Shown piece after piece: positions 60,738 through 64,000 of a stretch of 64,000 bases of DNA (within the stretch, counting starts at the first letter, position 1; each line of letters opens with the position of its first letter). This DNA is from CAMPKL01 sp963817465. GTDB taxonomy: Bacteria > Acidobacteriota > Terriglobia > Bryobacterales > UBA6623. The stretch is taken from the NCBI GenBank assembly GCA_963817465.1, contig CAWFOP010000014.1:949236-1013235 (forward strand), read 5' to 3'. The notes below the pieces were generated by a model. It was not told the origin of the DNA and ran no database searches. It saw only the letters and a program-made list of their open reading frames with translations. The position numbers were made by a program, and so were the translations under genes.

Positions 60738-63565
60738 GCGAGCAAAGTCCAAGCGACCCTTACAGCCGCGCCGCCGAGGTCTTTCTGCGGGCTGTCGATC
60801 GGCCCGAGTACGAACGGGAAGACCTCCTTCGAGAGAGCTGTGCCGGCGACCCGGCGTTACGAGCCCGAGTCGACGAGTTGCTCGCCCACGATGAAGGGGG
60901 AACGCTGATCGAGGGCGAAGAACACGACGTTATCGACGGCTTCGAGATACCCGAAACGCTCTCGGGCAGCGTCGTGATGCGTTATCGCATCGACGAGAGG
61001 ATCGGCGAAGGCGGCATGTCGGTTGTATATCGCGCCGAAGACATTGCGCTGCAGCGGCCTGTCGCACTCAAGTTCCTTTCGCCGGGGCTGCTGCACAGCG
61101 CGGAAGCTCGGGAGCGCTTCCTACGAGAAGCTCGAACGGCCGCAGCCATCGATCACCCGAACGTCTGCCCGGTTTACGAGATCAGCGCCGATCGGGAGCG
61201 CCCCTTTATCGCGATGGCTTTTCTCGAAGGCCAAACAGTGGCGGATCGGCTGAGGTCGGGTCCGATGGATGTCGGGGCGGCCGTCGAGGTGGCGACTCAA
61301 GCGTGCCGTGGGCTGGCAGCGGCGCACGCCAAGGGAATCGTCCACCGCGATATCAAGCCCTCCAACCTCATGCTGGTGAGGCCTGTGACCGGCACGAGCC
61401 TTGAGCTCGTCAAGATTCTGGACTTTGGAATCGCGAGCTACGACCGAGAGCATACTCTTACACAGCCCGGAGCTTCCCTGGGGACCGTTTCTTATATGTC
61501 GCCGGAGCAAGTCGCGTCGGAGAAGGTCGATGAGCGAACAGACCTATGGTCGCTCGGCGTGACGCTCTACGAGATGCTGGCCGGTCGCCCGGCGTTCCAA
61601 CGCGCCACCCTTCGGGAACTCGCGGCGGCTATCGCCGGCGCACAACCGCCGGCGCTTGATTCGATCCGCGATGACGCGCCTCCAGGGCTGCTGCGAGTCT
61701 TGGACAAGCTTCTGCAAAAGGACCCCAGCGATCGCTACGCCTCGGCGGCGGAGACCGTTGCGGCCTTGGAGACCGCCAACCTGGATGACCAGCCGGTCAC
61801 GGACGAGCCCCGTTCGGGAGTGCGATCCAGGAAGCTGGCGGCATCATGGGCCGTCGCCGGGATTCTCGTTGCCGCCATCGCGGCTTACGGCTCCTGGATC
61901 TACTCCGAAAACCGATTGCCGAAGCGGACCGAAGCGCTCGTCCCGCAGGCGCTCACTTCCTACCCAGGCCAAGAGGCTTACCCAATGCTCTCGCCGGACG
62001 GGAAGAGCTTGGCTTTTACCTGGACGGGCCCTGAAGGAAAAGGTTCCGATGTCTACGTGCAGCCCATCGGCACCTACGAACCGATCCAACTAACAAATCA
62101 GCTCCATCGTGACGAGAGCCCGGTTTGGTCGCCTGACGGAGCTCTCATCGCATTCCTTCGCAACTTCGGCGGATACCAAGAGGTCCGACTCGTGCCCTCC
62201 TCGGGCGGACCTGAAACGCTGCTGACGACGGTCCGGGGTGCTGTCACTAGCCCCGCGCTGGACTGGAGTCCGTCCGGAGACCTACTAGCTGTTGCGACGC
62301 AAAACGGCGTCATCGGAATTCGCGTTGCGGATCCGGATCGGCCCCCTATCCGATATTCGCTGAGAGGAAATGTTGGCCGGTACCCTCGCTTCGACCCGTC
62401 CGGAGAGCGCCTAGCGTTTGTCGTCGACAACCTCGACGGACCGGACGAGTTTCGTGTAGTCCCCGTCAATGGCGACAACTCCGCAGCGGTGCGCCTGTCG
62501 AGCCCTGAGATGCTAGCCCATGCGCCCGCCTTCCAGTTTGCGTGGAGCGCGGATGGAAAACGTCTGATCTACTCGGGATATGGCGAGGAGCCGTTTCGTT
62601 CGATCGACATCGCGAACGGCTCTCTCGAAGTGTTGCCGATGCCCAACCGGATCGCACGGGCGCCGCGCATTCGGGGCAACGAACTGGTCTACTACAGCCT
62701 CGTCGAATGGACCACGAATGTTTGGGCTGTGGATCTTGATTCTGAGACCGCTCGCGACGGGACGCTTCAGGCGCGTCCCCTGATCCAATCTTCGAGACGC
62801 CAGTACTCTCCTCGCTTTTCGTCCGATAGCAGCTCGATCGTGTTCACCTCGGACCGCTCCGGCTCGAGAGAGATTTGGACCTGTGATCGCGATGGCGGAG
62901 CAGTAAAGAAGCTGACCTCGAGCGGCACACGACAGGTCGGCTCCCCGGTCTTTTCTCCGGATGGCTCGGAGGTGGCGTTCGACGGCCTCATCGAAGACGA
63001 CGCCGGCGACATCTACGTGCTCAATCGGGAGGGCGGCAAGCCACGGCGCCTGACCCAGTCGCACGCCGACGACATCTTGCCGAGTTGGTCCGCCGACGGC
63101 CGGTGGATCTATTTCGCCTCCAACCGAGGAGGCGGCTACGACGTGTGGAAGATACCTTCCGAAGGCGGCAAGCCCGAGCGTGTAACGACCGGCGGCGGGT
63201 GGGAGCCGATCCTCAGCTCAGACGACCAATACCTCTACTACGTCGATCCGTCTCCGTCGCACGTTGTAATCCAGCGAAACCTCAACAACAACGAGGAGGT
63301 CGCCTTCCCCGAACTCGGCGACGCAGGCAGGTACCGCTTTTGGTTTCCGACCAAGAAGGGCATTTATTTTCTGGACTCCGCTACCGCGCCGCACTGGATT
63401 CAATTTTTGGATTTCGAAACCCACTCCACCCGTAAGACATGTCCTTTCGGGGAACGTGAAGGCGGTCCTCGAGGGCTTTCAGTCTCACCCGACGGCCGCA
63501 CGCTGCTCTATGCGCAGCGGGACCAGTACAACGAAGACATCATGCTCGTCGAAGGCATTTATTAG
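60734..63565 (+). CDS. Membrane Ser/Thr protein kinase with PD40/TolB-like propeller
   Basis: 943 aa from GTG 60734, overlapping the sigma gene stop. Cytoplasmic kinase domain about residues 80-345: Gly loop IGEGGMSVVYRAED, VALKFL Lys, catalytic HRDIKPSNLM, DFGIASYD, SYMSPEQVA. One membrane segment (WAVAGILVAAIAAYGSWIY, about residues 375-395) is followed by a long outer part of WD40-like PD40 repeats (YPMLSPDGKSLAFTW, ESPVWSPDGALIAFLRN, PVFSPDGSEVAFDG, PSWSADGRWIYFASN), a beta-propeller that probably senses an outside ligand. All catalytic residues are present. Together with the sigma factor it makes a signal-to-transcription module. Confidence 0.93.
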   Translation: MSEQSPSDPYSRAAEVFLRAVDRPEYEREDLLRESCAGDPALRARVDELLAHDEGGTLIEGEEHDVIDGFEIPETLSGSVVMRYRIDERIGEGGMSVVYRAEDIALQRPVALKFLSPGLLHSAEARERFLREARTAAAIDHPNVCPVYEISADRERPFIAMAFLEGQTVADRLRSGPMDVGAAVEVATQACRGLAAAHAKGIVHRDIKPSNLMLVRPVTGTSLELVKILDFGIASYDREHTLTQPGASLGTVSYMSPEQVASEKVDERTDLWSLGVTLYEMLAGRPAFQRATLRELAAAIAGAQPPALDSIRDDAPPGLLRVLDKLLQKDPSDRYASAAETVAALETANLDDQPVTDEPRSGVRSRKLAASWAVAGILVAAIAAYGSWIYSENRLPKRTEALVPQALTSYPGQEAYPMLSPDGKSLAFTWTGPEGKGSDVYVQPIGTYEPIQLTNQLHRDESPVWSPDGALIAFLRNFGGYQEVRLVPSSGGPETLLTTVRGAVTSPALDWSPSGDLLAVATQNGVIGIRVADPDRPPIRYSLRGNVGRYPRFDPSGERLAFVVDNLDGPDEFRVVPVNGDNSAAVRLSSPEMLAHAPAFQFAWSADGKRLIYSGYGEEPFRSIDIANGSLEVLPMPNRIARAPRIRGNELVYYSLVEWTTNVWAVDLDSETARDGTLQARPLIQSSRRQYSPRFSSDSSSIVFTSDRSGSREIWTCDRDGGAVKKLTSSGTRQVGSPVFSPDGSEVAFDGLIEDDAGDIYVLNREGGKPRRLTQSHADDILPSWSADGRWIYFASNRGGGYDVWKIPSEGGKPERVTTGGGWEPILSSDDQYLYYVDPSPSHVVIQRNLNNNEEVAFPELGDAGRYRFWFPTKKGIYFLDSATAPHWIQFLDFETHSTRKTCPFGEREGGPRGLSVSPDGRTLLYAQRDQYNEDIMLVEGIY

Positions 63566-64000
63566 CGCGACGCGCGTCGCATTTGGGAAAAACTCGAGTC
63601 TCGCTTGTAAAGCGGAACTCCTACATCGTCGATTCCTTTGGTCTCGCTCAAGGTCCCGAGAGCCATTTGGTTTGTGGACGTCACAGTTTTAATAGAGCGG
63701 GCTCAGGAGTCTGCCCGGGCGGGCCAGGATTGGTGGTGACAATGCCCCACTGTGCGCTCATTATCGCCATCAGCGAGACTCAAGCGGATCAACCCGCGGG
63801 CCAAGGCGGCCGATAGCTCTCACGTTGTTAGATCGTAAAGATCGGCGGGGCCAATGCTATTGCTCAACGATGATCACAAGTGGATCTCCGCCACTTCAGA
63901 CCGCCAGCAGGAGTGGGCCGCGCCGGTTGTTCCGAAAGCTGTCAGGATCGCGCCGACCTTGAACCGTACAACCCATGCGGTTTCGCTAGGCTGTCTGAAC
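63566..64000. other. Right end of the window, no gene seen
   Basis: About 435 bp. A short palindrome GCGACGCGCGTCGC (63567-63580), directly after the kinase stop, is followed by ATTT and could be a weak terminator. No ORF with a ribosome site or family likeness. The end may be the start of a gene outside the window. Confidence 0.5.

Overview
The window is high-GC bacterial chromosome. Several traits point to Acidobacteriota close to Solibacter/Bryobacterales. They are a TIGR03437-type secreted protein (a family known mainly from Solibacter relatives), two PEP-CTERM proteins, a large carboxypeptidase-regulatory-type TonB receptor, an ECF sigma factor overlapping a Ser/Thr kinase with a PD40 propeller, and LptD and HldD, which imply a Gram-negative envelope. 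This assignment is inference from gene content only; there is no rRNA in the window.

Layout. 1-9.6 kb: the 5' part of gatB, an IorAB-type molybdenum hydroxylase pair, an NRAMP-like carrier without the usual metal motifs, purD, a Gfo/Idh/MocA oxidoreductase and a Tat-exported enolase-superfamily enzyme. Two decayed genes sit between them: a pappalysin-type protease tail and a sulfatase tail. 9.8-16 kb: an NTF2-like protein, a PhnP-like metallohydrolase overlapping a frameshifted ribF, a LacD-type aldolase, a SET-domain protein, a serine hydrolase and a zinc-ribbon/AIM24 protein. 16.2-22.6 kb: a PhoB-type response regulator, four TAAC repeats at about 11-bp spacing, a TIGR03437 protein, and a TonB receptor with a secreted partner, closed by a strong terminator. 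22.6-32 kb, minus strand: S1-like protein, HU, HIT, murQ and murA; then trkA, trkH and an AI-2E-type transporter. 32-38 kb: a frameshifted PEP-CTERM gene, rsmI, a TctABC uptake system whose binding-protein gene is frameshifted, a methyltransferase and pyrE. 38-52 kb: an exported-type phosphoesterase/glycosyltransferase pair, purH, hldD, a deoxyhypusine-synthase-like gene, lptD, an ICMT-like gene, a DUF481 protein, an amidohydrolase, an NhaC-type antiporter and an S1/P1 nuclease.

51.9-53.7 kb is an insertion hot spot. It holds two different tRNA 3'-end fragments, CGACACCAA repeats, a serine recombinase and the apparent 5' end of a group II intron.

53.7-63.6 kb is the most unusual part. It holds a predicted beta-helix surface protein, a PEP-CTERM protein, three tandem paralogous collagen-like proteins in one probable operon, a small unknown protein with a coupled leader ORF, and a divergent ECF-sigma/kinase pair. 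A conserved element of about 40 bp (GCAATTTCC, then AATCCGGTA) occurs upstream of three separate transcription units here. It may mark a small regulon, perhaps read by the adjacent sigma factor. Several genes carry a single extra base (ribF, tctC, a PEP-CTERM gene), so sequencing or assembly error should be ruled out before calling them pseudogenes.
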